Assembly: GCA_030622955.1 (NCBI GenBank)
Contig: JAUXFM010000006.1
Coordinates: forward strand, 1-49,266
DNA length: 49,266 nucleotides
Direction: 5' to 3'
Source of the DNA: Lentisphaerales bacterium
GTDB lineage: Bacteria > Verrucomicrobiota > Kiritimatiellia > JAUXFM01
In this document: positions 1-7,453 of the stretch, piece by piece
Position numbering within the stretch: position 1 is the stretch's first letter
How the letters are laid out: the number at the start of each line of letters is the position of its first letter
The notes under the pieces: model-generated
Told to the model about the DNA's origin: nothing
Databases searched by the model: none
Seen by the model: only the letters and a program-made list of their open reading frames with translations
Program-made: the position numbers and the translations under genes

Positions 1-2
1 TA

Positions 3-1142
3 GAGAAGAGCGGCATTGACCTTGTTATTGGAGATGGCAAAGAGATTGATCGAGACAACAAGATTCTCAACGTAGACAAAGACGAAATAGAATATGATCG
101 TCTCGTTCTTGCGACCGGATCACAGCCCATCACGCCTGCCATCTCCGGTATAGATATGGATGGCGTCTATTCAATCCTGAAAGATGTACGTTATTTGTCC
201 AATCTACAGGAACGGATCAAGAAAGCAGAGAATGTGGTGATTATTGGCGGCGGATTCATCGGTATAGAGTTCGCCGATGAAATCAACAAGAACGGGACAG
301 CGAATGTTGCGATCGTAGAGGTCGAGGAACACTGCTTGAGTCTGGCGTATGACGACGAATTGTGTGTTGAGATGGAGAAGCATCTGTTGTCACGCGGCGT
401 AAACGTGTTGACGGGCCTGCGAGTTACTGCCATTGAGGGAGAAAGAAGAGTCAAAACTGTCGTCCTCTCGAATGGTGAGTCGATTCCCGCAGATGTAGTG
501 ATCCTGGGTATTGGCGCCAAGGCAAACGCTCAACTTGCCAGACAGTCGGGGCTCGATATGCGCGAAGACGGATCCGTCATGGTGGATCGCAACATGAAGA
601 CATCGGATGAGGACATATTCGCTTGCGGCGACTGCGCCGCAAAGACATCTTTCTTCGGAGGAAAACCATCTGCTCTCAAGTTAGCGTCAATCGCAACCGT
701 TGAGGCACGAATTGCCGGAGCAAATCTGTTCTCCATCAAGCGGGAGAGCATTGGCACGGTAGGCGTATGGTCAACGGCTGTTGGCGATCTCGCTATGGGC
801 ACAGCTGGGTTGACCGAGATAGCAGCCAAGAATCTCGGGTACGCCGTCGTAGCTGCAACAGTTGAGTGTCCCAACCGACATCCAGGCGGAATGCCGGGCG
901 TGAGAACAACACGAACGAAGTTGCTGTTCGAACGGTCATCAAGCGTGATTTTGGGAGGACAGGTCATGGGAGATGTAGCCGTTGGGGAAGTTATCAACAC
1001 CCTTTCGGCGTGCATCCAGAAGAAGATGACGGCCGAAGATGTGGCAATGTTCCAGACCGGCACGCACCCGGCCCTGACGGCCTCTCCCATCGCGTATCCT
1101 CTTGTGAATGCCGCAGAGCTGGCTATTGCACAGATGAATTGA
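3..1142 (+). CDS. NAD(P)/FAD-dependent oxidoreductase, 5' truncated by window edge
   Basis: This is a flavoprotein disulfide-reductase-like enzyme of the CoA-disulfide reductase/NADH oxidase group. The frame is open from base 3 with no start, so the gene begins before the window; the first ATG (156) is internal. The upstream in-frame part carries the FAD-family motif YDRLVLATGSQP. It is followed by a second Rossmann motif VVIIGGGFIGIEFADE for NAD(P)H, then ADVVILGIGAKAN, and the late FAD motif DEDIFACGDCA. The C-terminal part (HPGGMPG, QVMGDVAVGEVINTLSACI, HPALTASP) matches the dimerisation domain of this group. The active-site Cys region would lie in the missing N-terminus. The electron acceptor is unknown. 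A short remnant at 14592 looks like the N-terminus of a gene of this type. Confidence 0.85.
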   Translation, partial: EKSGIDLVIGDGKEIDRDNKILNVDKDEIEYDRLVLATGSQPITPAISGIDMDGVYSILKDVRYLSNLQERIKKAENVVIIGGGFIGIEFADEINKNGTANVAIVEVEEHCLSLAYDDELCVEMEKHLLSRGVNVLTGLRVTAIEGERRVKTVVLSNGESIPADVVILGIGAKANAQLARQSGLDMREDGSVMVDRNMKTSDEDIFACGDCAAKTSFFGGKPSALKLASIATVEARIAGANLFSIKRESIGTVGVWSTAVGDLAMGTAGLTEIAAKNLGYAVVAATVECPNRHPGGMPGVRTTRTKLLFERSSSVILGGQVMGDVAVGEVINTLSACIQKKMTAEDVAMFQTGTHPALTASPIAYPLVNAAELAIAQMN

Positions 1143-1167
1143 GAAGCGAAGAAGGGACGTTGTGGCA

Positions 1168-1332
1168 ATGACAAGTAGAGTGCTGCGGATTCTTGCGTTT
1201 CTTTGCAAAATATGCCCATTTTGCATAATTGCTCGGAGATGGCCGAATAGCGGCTTTGCCAAAGTGCTTATTCGGTTCGAAAAGCACTGCCCTGCATGCA
1301 GGGCGTACGCGGAAATCAGCAAAGCCCCATAG
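1168..1332 (+). CDS. Small Cys-rich protein with two CxxC pairs (54 aa), unknown
   Basis: This short ORF is 25 bases after the oxidoreductase stop, with GAAGGGACG upstream as a possible ribosome site. The product is basic and has a Cys cluster KICPFCIIARR, a motif PNSGFAKV, and a second CPAC pair near the C-terminus (HCPACRAYAE). The paired CPxC motifs suggest a metal (zinc or iron) binding fold. Its place behind a flavoprotein suggests cotranscription. I do not recognise a named family. It could be a chance ORF, but the regular spacing of the two CPxC motifs argues for a real protein. Confidence 0.5.
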   Translation: MTSRVLRILAFLCKICPFCIIARRWPNSGFAKVLIRFEKHCPACRAYAEISKAP

Positions 1333-1342
1333 ACGATGGGCT

Positions 1343-1399
1343 ATGAATATCAAGATCCTGTGTGACAATGGGGCAAAGGAGGGATTTCAAGACGCATGA
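1343..1399 (+). pseudogene. N-terminal remnant of an MBL-fold hydrolase gene
   Basis: Eighteen codons from ATG (MNIKILCDNGAKEGFQDA) resemble the first residues of the MBL-fold hydrolase at 10384, which has NIKILYDNQAESGFHSGWGF. A TGA stands where that homologue has Trp, and the similarity ends a few codons later. I read it as the stump of a deleted MBL gene. The match is short, so confidence is low. Confidence 0.3.
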
Positions 1400-1442
1400 G
1401 GAATTCAAGTTCAGCAGAAGCGGTGACCGAAAGGATTGAGAT

Positions 1443-1913
1443 ATGATGTCCATAGGCGTGATTCACACACCATACCGGGAGCATGATAACATCCCGATAC
1501 AGGGGAGGTTCAAACCCGCAGTAGAGGGGTGGTTGGAATTGGACAAGGAGTATGAGTCCGGCCTGAATGACCTCGAGAGATTCTCTCATGCGATTCTGTT
1601 GTATCACTTCCACGGGACAGACAAGGTGGCAATGACAGGCAAGCCATATCTCGAGAATGAACCGCACGGCATCTTTGCCATTCGAAATCCCCGTCGGCCG
1701 AACCATATCGGATTGTCGGTGGTTCAAATACGGAGTATTCAGGCCAACTGCTTGCATTTTACCCACGTTGACATGCTTGATGGCACACCTCTTCTGGATA
1801 TCAAGCCCTACATCACACATTTTGACTGTTTTCCAGATGCGAAATGCGGATGGGTCGACAAACACTTTGCGGATGGTGAAATCCCGAGCAAGGCGATCAA
1901 GAAAGATGATTGA
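1443..1913 (+). CDS. trmO: tRNA (N6-threonylcarbamoyladenosine-37) methyltransferase TrmO (TsaA/YaeB family)
   Basis: The family uses SAM to methylate t6A37 of tRNA, a cytosolic modification. The 156-residue protein covers the whole YaeB/TrmO core: IGVIHTPYREHDNIPIQGRF at the N-terminus, the HAILLYHFHGTD segment, RNPRRPNHIGLSVV with the conserved Arg-Pro-Asn-Xaa-Ile-Gly signature, and LDGTPLLDIKPYI. Bacterial TrmO often has a C-terminal extension, which this short form lacks, as in many anaerobes and archaea. The ATG at 1443 is followed by a second ATG; AAAGGA lies about 8 bases upstream. The neighbours are iron-sulfur related. The alternative older name is VirR/TsaA-like domain protein. Confidence 0.92.
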   Translation: MMSIGVIHTPYREHDNIPIQGRFKPAVEGWLELDKEYESGLNDLERFSHAILLYHFHGTDKVAMTGKPYLENEPHGIFAIRNPRRPNHIGLSVVQIRSIQANCLHFTHVDMLDGTPLLDIKPYITHFDCFPDAKCGWVDKHFADGEIPSKAIKKDD

Positions 1914-1941
1914 ACAGCAGACAGCAAAGAAGAAGCCAGAC

Positions 1942-2118
1942 ATGGCTGGCAAGGAAGTCGTTTAGGAATTCCGGCTGAAATTCAAACCGAACTACATTTA
2001 CATCGACAAGACGGGAGAGGTAGTACGGGTGGCGCCCGATTTCATAATCGGTTATGAGTTACAATCCCGAATATTAGAAGTCTTCCGCAGCTTCTGCCAG
2101 AGTTGTATATCAGAATGA
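1942..2118 (+). pseudogene. Small ORF interrupted by one in-frame TAG, unknown
   Basis: From ATG 1942 the frame reads MAGKEVV, then TAG (1963-1965), then 50 further codons with protein-like composition (LKFKPNYIYIDKTGEVVRVA and beyond) to a TGA at 2116. Only one stop interrupts a coherent frame. It may be a nonsense mutation in a small gene, a C-terminal gene fragment, or a readthrough codon. No pyrrolysine genes are visible in the window. The ribosome site is weak. I do not recognise the family. Confidence 0.3.
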
Positions 2119-2145
2119 CTGTTCGATGTTAAGAAAGGCACATAT

Positions 2146-2532
2146 ATGAACAGGCAAAACGAAGGAAACCAGGCAACCGAAAGGATCGACGCGACACTGG
2201 AGAATGATGTGTTCTTGGGGAGGATGAATGATCCTACCAGTGCCGGTATCGTGAGAGGGCCCTGTGGCGACGAAATGGAATTCTACCTCTATATCAAGAA
2301 TGGCATTATCGAAGACGTAAAGTACTATACGGACGGCTGCATAATAACCAGAACTTGCGGACAGGTGGTTGCCGCCCGGGCAAAGGGATTGGCAATAGCG
2401 GAGGCATTGGCAATAAGCCCGGCGGAGATAATCAGCTTGGGTAAATGTCTGCCTGCTGAGGGGCGCCATTGTGCTATTCTGGCGGTGAGCACCCTGTACC
2501 GCGCAATAGCGGATTACCTTTTGAGGCCATGA
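2146..2532 (+). CDS. IscU/NifU-N-like iron-sulfur cluster scaffold protein
   Basis: The 128-residue protein matches the IscU/NifU N-terminal scaffold on which 2Fe-2S and 4Fe-4S clusters are built before transfer. Three Cys sit in the expected places: C40 in GPCGD with Asp42, C65 in YTDGC, and C109 in GRHCA. An extra Cys, C71, lies in TRTCG. The helix region GLAIAEALAISPAEII is also typical. No cysteine desulfurase is adjacent in the window. It lies just upstream of a sigma-54 regulator and the ORP-like genes, so it may supply clusters to them. The start at 2146 has AAGAAAGG about 8 bases upstream. Confidence 0.85.
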   Translation: MNRQNEGNQATERIDATLENDVFLGRMNDPTSAGIVRGPCGDEMEFYLYIKNGIIEDVKYYTDGCIITRTCGQVVAARAKGLAIAEALAISPAEIISLGKCLPAEGRHCAILAVSTLYRAIADYLLRP

Positions 2533-2561
2533 TGACTGTTGTGTTGTGTTTTCGACATGTC

Positions 2562-2574
2562 TTGCAGTTTGCAA
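2562..2574. promoter_or_regulatory. Inverted repeat TTGCA-N3-TGCAA, likely regulator operator
   Basis: A perfect 5-3-5 inverted repeat (TTGCAGTTTGCAA) lies 22 bases before the regulator start at 2597. The larger element CTTGCAnTnTGCAATAC is shared, in the same orientation, with the promoter region of the paralogous regulator (16020-16036, minus strand). A one-mismatch version lies at 4041-4053. Autoregulation by the sigma-54 activators is inferred. Confidence 0.5.
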
Positions 2575-2596
2575 TACAATACAGGCGAAGTATGAA

Positions 2597-3949
2597 ATGA
2601 GGACCACCCCAGATAAAGAGCGGACTTTGCGAGAAACAGACAGAGAACATCTATCGACTATTCTCAACTGCGTCGCCGACGGTGTCTTCACGGTAGACTG
2701 CGACAGAAAAATCCGCTTCTTCAACCGTGCGGCTGAGCAAATCACGGGGTTCTCGGCCAAAGAAGCAATCGGACGGCCCTGCCGGGATGTTTTCCGAACA
2801 GCAGTTTGTGGATCATCCTGTACGCTGCAGGAAGTGGAGAAGACGCAACACAACATTATTAACCGGCCAGTCGAGATTCTTGACCGTAATGGACGCTCGC
2901 TTCTGGTGAGCATCAGTGCTGCAGCCCTTCGTGATTCAAAAGGAAATGTCATAGGCGGCGTGGAAACGTTCCGGGATCTATCTGCCGAGGAGGAATTACG
3001 CCGTCAGATAGAGAAAACGTACACCTTCCACGACATTGTCAGCCGCCATCCTAAAATGCACGAGCTCTTTGCTATTCTGCCCGATGTCGCAGAGTCAAAC
3101 GTAAGTGTGCTAATAGAAGGAGAAAGCGGGACAGGAAAAGAACTCTTGGCCAGAGCTATACACAATTTGAATCCTCGCAAAGACAAACCTTTTGTGGCAG
3201 TCAATTGCGGCTCCTTGCCTGATACCCTCTTGGAATCGGAGCTTTTCGGATACAGAAAAGGAGCGTTTACCGATGCCAAGGCAGATAAGCCCGGCAGATT
3301 TGACGCTGCGAGGGGTGGCACACTCTTCCTTGACGAGATTGGCGACGTTTCGCCCGCTTTGCAGGTTAGATTCCTGAGAGTACTGCAGGAAAAAACATAT
3401 GAGCCGCTGGGCTCGATCGAGCCTGTTCGCGCCGACGTAAGGATACTGGCAGCGACAAATCAGCACCTTCTCGACCTAGTACGTGCCGGGACATTTCGTG
3501 AAGATCTGTACTATCGGCTCAACGTGCTTCGGTTGGAACTGCCGCCGCTTCGTGAGCGGCGTAGCGACATTCCTCTCCTGTTGGACCATTTCAGGCGGCA
3601 CCTCAATGCTGAGACGGGCAAGAACATTGAGGCGACAGATGACTCGGTCATAAACTTGCTCATGAGTTACGACCTGCCCGGAAACATACGTGAACTCGAG
3701 AACATCATGCAGCACGCGTTTGTCCTGTGCAAGGAACCGATCATTCAACTATCCCACCTGCCTAAGGAGCTTGTTGCCGCGGTTAGTCTCGAAAAAGGCG
3801 TGACGCCTCTTTCCCTCAAAGAAATGGAAAGAAGAGTGATTCGGGAAGCGTTGCTTGATCATGACGGCAACAGGACATCGGCAGCCAAGCGACTCGGCAT
3901 AGATGCCAGTACTCTTTACCGGAAGATGAAACGGTACGGGATCAAATAG
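2597..3949 (+). CDS. PAS-domain sigma-54-dependent transcriptional activator (450 aa)
   Basis: An enhancer-binding protein that remodels sigma-54 RNA polymerase using ATP. Domains: a PAS sensor at about 15-135 with a Cys-rich stretch (GRPCRDVFRTAVCGSSC) that could sense redox state or hold a cofactor; an AAA+ domain at about 150-375 with Walker A GESGTGKE near 175, Walker B TLFLDEIGD, and the sigma-54 contact loop reading GAFTDA near 222 instead of GAFTGA; and a C-terminal Fis-type HTH (NRTSAAKRLGIDASTLYRKM). The ATG at 2597 makes it exactly as long as its paralogue at 14644, which supports this start over earlier alternative starts. It resembles the cognate activator of the Desulfovibrio orange-protein operons. 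The probable target is the promoter at 4132. Confidence 0.93.
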   Translation: MRTTPDKERTLRETDREHLSTILNCVADGVFTVDCDRKIRFFNRAAEQITGFSAKEAIGRPCRDVFRTAVCGSSCTLQEVEKTQHNIINRPVEILDRNGRSLLVSISAAALRDSKGNVIGGVETFRDLSAEEELRRQIEKTYTFHDIVSRHPKMHELFAILPDVAESNVSVLIEGESGTGKELLARAIHNLNPRKDKPFVAVNCGSLPDTLLESELFGYRKGAFTDAKADKPGRFDAARGGTLFLDEIGDVSPALQVRFLRVLQEKTYEPLGSIEPVRADVRILAATNQHLLDLVRAGTFREDLYYRLNVLRLELPPLRERRSDIPLLLDHFRRHLNAETGKNIEATDDSVINLLMSYDLPGNIRELENIMQHAFVLCKEPIIQLSHLPKELVAAVSLEKGVTPLSLKEMERRVIREALLDHDGNRTSAAKRLGIDASTLYRKMKRYGIK

Positions 3950-3968
3950 GCCCGCCGTTCATGCGGGC
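3950..3968 (+). terminator. GC hairpin directly after the regulator gene
   Basis: GCCCGC, a 7-base loop and GCGGGC form a 6-bp GC stem starting at the base after the stop codon. No T-run follows, so intrinsic termination is uncertain. It separates the regulator from the sigma-54 operon. Confidence 0.4.
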
Positions 3969-4040
3969 GGGAGCCCCAAAAAGAGTAAAATGACCATCTG
4001 CCGGCCTTCTTGCGATCTACACAGATGTTCCGCTTGATTC

Positions 4041-4053
4041 TTGCATTCTGCGA
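4041..4053. promoter_or_regulatory. Candidate upstream activator site for the sigma-54 promoter
   Basis: TTGCATTCTGCGA matches the TTGCA-N3-TGCAA operator at 9 of 10 half-site bases, and CTTGCATTCTGC is identical to the element before the 14644 regulator. It lies about 80 bp upstream of the -24 GG, a normal distance for an enhancer-binding-protein site. Function is inferred. Confidence 0.45.
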
Positions 4054-4131
4054 CGACTTGGAAATGTGACCTCATCCCGATGTTCTGCGTAAGTCTTTGT
4101 CCCCGTGTATCTTAGCTGTCTGCGCAGGCTC

Positions 4132-4148
4132 TTGGCACGCTATTTGCA
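4132..4148 (+). promoter_or_regulatory. Sigma-54 promoter (-24 GG / -12 GC)
   Basis: The sequence TTGGCACGCTATTTGCA fits the sigma-54 consensus TGGCACG-N4-TTGCA. GG is at 4134-4135 and GC at 4146-4147 with exactly 10 bases between them. The expected transcription start is near 4159, only about 3 bases before the ATG at 4162. The downstream genes run on the same strand. Confidence 0.8.
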
Positions 4149-4161
4149 TTACATTTAGACG

Positions 4162-4554
4162 ATGAATACAGGTCTGACAACAAGTGGCGACCGAATGGCC
4201 CCATGTTTCCCGGGCGCGGAGATTTGGGTATTTGGACCAACTCAAGATATGGGCAGGCATCAGGTCGTATCCACTGCCAGATGGCATTCGTTGGCCTGGG
4301 GACAGGAGCTTATGCGTCATGATGTAAGCATTCTCCTTTGCGCGGGTATAGACCAATTCCTTTGGGGCTCGCTGCAGGGATATGGAATAGAAGTGATTCC
4401 AGACGCAATGGGAATCCCAAACGAAGTCTTGAAGCAATGGCAGTCCGGACAATTGACGATACCACAAACGTGGCCCATGCCTTCCGCTACGCCCGGTCGC
4501 GGCCGTGGATTGGGCCGCGGCAGGCAAAGACGTTGTCGCGGAGGACGTGGATGA
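4162..4554 (+). CDS. NifX/NifB-C-like cofactor-binding protein with Gly/Arg-rich tail
   Basis: Residues about 1-95 fit the dinitrogenase iron-molybdenum-cofactor family fold (NifX, and the Desulfovibrio orange protein that binds a Mo-Cu-S cluster). Visible signatures are GDRMAPCFPGAEIWVF at the N-terminus, SILLCAGIDQFLWGSLQGYG, and IEVIPDAMGIPNEVLKQW. The final 27 residues are Gly/Arg-rich (GRGRGLGRGRQRR). It is the first gene after the sigma-54 promoter, as orp genes are in Desulfovibrio. The start is doubtful: the predicted mRNA start leaves almost no leader, and ATG 4195 is an alternative, but it would cut into the conserved strand TTSGDRMAPCF. The ligand is unknown. Confidence 0.7.
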   Translation: MNTGLTTSGDRMAPCFPGAEIWVFGPTQDMGRHQVVSTARWHSLAWGQELMRHDVSILLCAGIDQFLWGSLQGYGIEVIPDAMGIPNEVLKQWQSGQLTIPQTWPMPSATPGRGRGLGRGRQRRCRGGRG

Positions 4555-4568
4555 AAGGAGCAGTTAGA

Positions 4569-4760
4569 ATGCCGGGTGGAGATGGAGCAGGTCCGAGAGG
4601 CACGGGTCCTATGTCGGGCCGCAACATGGGAATCTGTATTCTTGCAAGTAATTCTTGGAAACGGGGAAACATCACAGGAGTTTTTGGCATCGACGGTAAA
4701 CCTGTGGAATTTACAAACAGTGAGGCGTCCACCTTCGCTTTGCAAGCTGCGGTGGACTAG
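4569..4760 (+). CDS. Short Gly-rich protein, paralogue 1 (DUF5320-like N-terminus)
   Basis: A 63-residue protein beginning MPGGDGAGPRGTGPMSGRNM, the N-terminal signature shared with the proteins at 4811 and 6230 and common in small proteins next to NifX/MinD-ferredoxin genes of anaerobes. The rest (GVFGIDGKPVEFTNSEASTF) differs from the paralogues, so the tail may be unrelated or degenerate. AAAGGAG lies 9 bases before the ATG, which supports translation. Function is unknown; a role with iron-sulfur or heterometal cofactors is inferred only from neighbours. Confidence 0.6.
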   Translation: MPGGDGAGPRGTGPMSGRNMGICILASNSWKRGNITGVFGIDGKPVEFTNSEASTFALQAAVD

Positions 4761-4810
4761 ACTTCGCGTCAGGCTACGACTTGGCGCGGCAAGAAAAGGA
4801 GGTGATCAGA

Positions 4811-5209
4811 ATGCCTAGAGGAGATGGAACAGGTCCGGGAGGAATGGGTCCTATGACAGGCCGCGCGGCAGGATATTGCGCGGGCTATTCGGTTCCGGGA
4901 TACGCGAATCCGGTAATGGGGCAAGGTCTTGGTTTTGGCCGCGGCCGTGGGGTTGGGCGTGGTCTTGGACGGGGCTTTCGGGGAGGCCATAGTTGGGCCG
5001 CTTCTGGCGGCGCTGCCTATGGCGTACCGTATGGCTATGGCGCATTGCCCGCACCAAACGGACCGATGGCGGGAGTTCCTTATGGTGGTGCAGCACCGAC
5101 TTCCCAGCAGGAGCTTGATGCTCTCAAGGGACAGTCGGAACACCTTGAAGATGCGCTCGGTGGAATCCGAAAACGCATTGAGGAACTCGAAACTGAAGCA
5201 AAAAAGTAA
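4811..5209 (+). CDS. Gly-rich DUF5320-like protein with C-terminal coiled coil, paralogue 2
   Basis: A 132-residue protein. Residues 1-18 are the shared motif MPRGDGTGPGGMGPMTGR. A long Gly/Arg/Tyr-rich low-complexity region follows (about 19-95). The C-terminal 35 residues form a charged heptad-like helix (SQQELDALKGQSEHLEDALG, then RKRIEELE), typical of DUF5320 proteins, where this helix probably mediates oligomerisation. A GGAGGTGATC ribosome site lies just upstream. It is cotranscribed with NifX-like and Fe-S genes. No catalytic motif is visible. Confidence 0.75.
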   Translation: MPRGDGTGPGGMGPMTGRAAGYCAGYSVPGYANPVMGQGLGFGRGRGVGRGLGRGFRGGHSWAASGGAAYGVPYGYGALPAPNGPMAGVPYGGAAPTSQQELDALKGQSEHLEDALGGIRKRIEELETEAKK

Positions 5210-5316
5210 GATCTGAAGACGCCAGGAGCCGGGGTTGCTCTACTGTCAGTTCGATATGGTTTGGCTGTAGACGGCCCCTCTCTTGGTTTTATTAAGGGCG
5301 CTTGATCAATATTAGG

Positions 5317-6237
5317 ATGAAAACGTACAAACAATGCCTTTCTTGTTTTGAGCGACAAGCAACTGATGTTTGTGCCATGTCAAAGCTAGGCGAAGAACAG
5401 ACGGAGACGGTGCTGCTTGCGGTTCAATCGAAGATAGCCGCATTTCCGTTCGATTATCCGCCCATCAAAATGGCCATGGAGATTCATGATTTGGTTCGCT
5501 CGGAATCCGGCGTAGGGGATCCCTATGCGGAAATCAAGAAGATGTCCAATGATGTTTGCAGAGAATGCGATGCGCTACTTGGCGAAACCATGGCACGGTC
5601 ATTGAACCCTCTGCGGACGGCTACGCAGCTTGCTATCGCTGGTAATATTATCGATTGCGGAGCCTATGGTCTGCGAAAAGTGACCAAGAGACAACTCTTT
5701 GATGTTGTACAGGAAGTGCTGTCACAACCGCTCAAGGGAAGTTCCGTAAGCGACTTTGACAGGCTTATCAGCAGCGCCGAAAGTATCCTGTATATCGGGG
5801 ACAATGCAGGCGAATGTTTTTTTGACAGGCCACTGCTTGGGGTGATACCAGCAGGCAAAGTAACCTATGCAGTTCGTGGTGGCCCCGTGTTGAACGATGC
5901 CACGGTTGAGGATGCCGCTGCGGCTGATATCCATAGCATATGTCCTGTAATTGATACCGGAGATAATGCTCCGGGTATTCTTCTCGAAAGATGCTCAAAT
6001 GAATTCAAGCGTGCTTTCGAGGATAGTGACCTGATCATTTCGAAAGGACAGGGAAATTACGAGTCATTGAGCGAGATCACGGGAAAGACGGTGGTGTTCC
6101 TGACGAAAGTGAAATGTGAGGTGATCGCGAAAGACATAGGCTATCCGCTTGGTAGTAATGTTCTCAAAATTCAGAGCAAACCGAATCTTCTATCGCATAA
6201 AGCTATGGAGGACAACAGGGAGGTGCATCATGCCTAG
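5317..6237 (+). CDS. DUF89 / ARMT1-family damage-control phosphatase
   Basis: A 306-residue metal-dependent phosphatase of the DUF89 family; members hydrolyse phosphorylated or damaged metabolites. It starts MKTYKQCLSCFERQ with the CxxC pair (C7, C10) typical of the prokaryotic subfamily. It has the central region IAGNIIDCGA, the metal-site motif YIGDNAGE followed by FDRPLL, VRGGPVLNDAT, and the second metal-site motif SKGQGNYESL. ATG 5317 fits the family N-terminus. A TTG at 5302 with AAGGGCG before it is an alternative start. The last 8 bases overlap the next gene, suggesting coupling. The substrate is unknown. Confidence 0.9.
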   Translation: MKTYKQCLSCFERQATDVCAMSKLGEEQTETVLLAVQSKIAAFPFDYPPIKMAMEIHDLVRSESGVGDPYAEIKKMSNDVCRECDALLGETMARSLNPLRTATQLAIAGNIIDCGAYGLRKVTKRQLFDVVQEVLSQPLKGSSVSDFDRLISSAESILYIGDNAGECFFDRPLLGVIPAGKVTYAVRGGPVLNDATVEDAAAADIHSICPVIDTGDNAPGILLERCSNEFKRAFEDSDLIISKGQGNYESLSEITGKTVVFLTKVKCEVIAKDIGYPLGSNVLKIQSKPNLLSHKAMEDNREVHHA

Positions 6238-6469
6238 AGGAGATGGAACAGGACCGACAGGAGCAGGGCCGAGAACTGGTCGCGGTATGGGAGGTGCAGG
6301 GCAGGTGGGACAGGGCCAAGGTCGCGGACGAATGGGGGGATTCGGCCTTGCCGCCGGCGGCAGTTGCGTGTGTCCAAGCTGCGGCAAGACAGCCGCACAT
6401 CAGAGTGGCGTGCCCTGCACGCAGGTTAAGTGTCTGGAATGTGGCACTGCAATGTCGAGAGTTCAATAA
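6230..6469 (+). CDS. Gly-rich protein with zinc-ribbon-like tail, paralogue 3
   Basis: A 79-residue protein. Residues 1-18 are the shared motif (MPRGDGTGPTGAGPRTGR), with the first 23 bases identical in DNA to the gene at 4811. A Gly-rich stretch follows, then two CxxC pairs: CVCPSCGK and VKCLECGT, which look like a zinc ribbon or rubredoxin-like knuckle. The start overlaps the DUF89 stop by 8 bases and has a GGGAGG ribosome site, so translation is probably coupled. The combination suggests a small metal-binding partner of the ORP-like system. Confidence 0.75.
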   Translation: MPRGDGTGPTGAGPRTGRGMGGAGQVGQGQGRGRMGGFGLAAGGSCVCPSCGKTAAHQSGVPCTQVKCLECGTAMSRVQ

Positions 6470-6497
6470 GGACGCTCACCGAAAAGAAACAAACTGG

Positions 6498-7453
6498 ATG
6501 AGCAATTACAAATATCTATTTGGCCCCGTGCCCTCACGCCGGTTCGGGCGGTCACTGGGTGTTGATTTGACGCCACACAAAACATGTAGTTTCGACTGCA
6601 TTTTCTGCCAACTGGGACGGACTACGAACAAAACCGTGATGCGCAAGGAATATGTGCCAACCAACGAGGTAATCGAAGAACTTGATGATTGGCTAAGAAC
6701 AGACAACAGGACCGATTACATTACACTCTCCGGGTCAGGGGAACCCACTCTGCATTCCAGGTTCGGCGATATTCTTGAGTTCATACGCGCAGCCACCACG
6801 ATTCCGGCTGTACTGTTGACCAATGCGTCGATGCTCCACCTGCCCGAAGTAAGAAAAGCTGCCGCTTCCGCAAACATTGTGAAGGCTTCGCTCAGTGTGT
6901 GGAACCAATTCTTATTTGAACATATCAATCGTCCTCATCAAACACTTGCGCTGAAAGACATAACGGAAGGCTTGCGGACCTTCCGTAATGACTTCAATGG
7001 CAAGCTCTGGCTGGAGGTATTTCTCGTATGGGAACAAATACGGTGCCTGCTGACATTGCGAAACTTGCTGATCTTGTCAAAGCCATTGGCGCTGACCGAG
7101 TGCAGCTCAACACAGCCGTCCGTCCTCCTTCGGAAGAGTACGCCTTTGCAGCGGCAAGAAATGATATGAACGAGTTGTCAAAGCAATTTGATCCACCGGC
7201 CGAAGTACTTTCCGAATTCAGCATGAACACATCGGAATCCACTGACGTAAATGAAGCCGACATTCTTGCCATGCTGAAACGTCGGCCCTGCACAATGGAG
7301 CAAATTGCACAGGCTTCCGGTATACACAGGAACGAAGCATCAAAACACATCGGCAAATTGATGCGCACAAATCAGGTCAATGCACAGGACAAGGACGGCG
7401 ATGTATACTATGTCGGGTGCGTCGAAAAGGAAGTAGATCATGCCAACCTATGA
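6498..7453 (+). pseudogene. Radical-SAM protein, COG0731-like, with a frameshift near 7026
   Basis: The 5' part encodes a radical-SAM protein: GPVPSRRFGRSLGVDLTP, then the 4Fe-4S motif C30-x3-C34-x2-C37 (KTCSFDCIFCQLG), and the SAM 'GGE-like' strand TLSGSGEPTLH. The 3' part, one frame over from about 7028, continues the same family (PADIAKLADLVKAIGADRVQ, LNTAVRPPSEEYA) and ends in a winged-helix-like tail (CTMEQIAQASGIHRNEASKH). One missing base near 7026-7028 (LEVFLV | GTNTV) would restore a 318-residue protein. It may be a real mutation, programmed frameshifting or a sequence error. The usual neighbours of this family in anaerobes include MinD/NifX genes. Confidence 0.8.

Noticed and set aside
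530-1368. Long minus-strand ORFs opposite the first oxidoreductase
   Set aside because: They are shadows of a well-supported coding frame with clear FAD and NAD motifs and show no family features.
1397-1399. TGA in the MBL remnant as another Sec codon
   Set aside because: A second TGA follows nine codons later, homology stops, and the homologue has Trp there; it is simply a broken gene.
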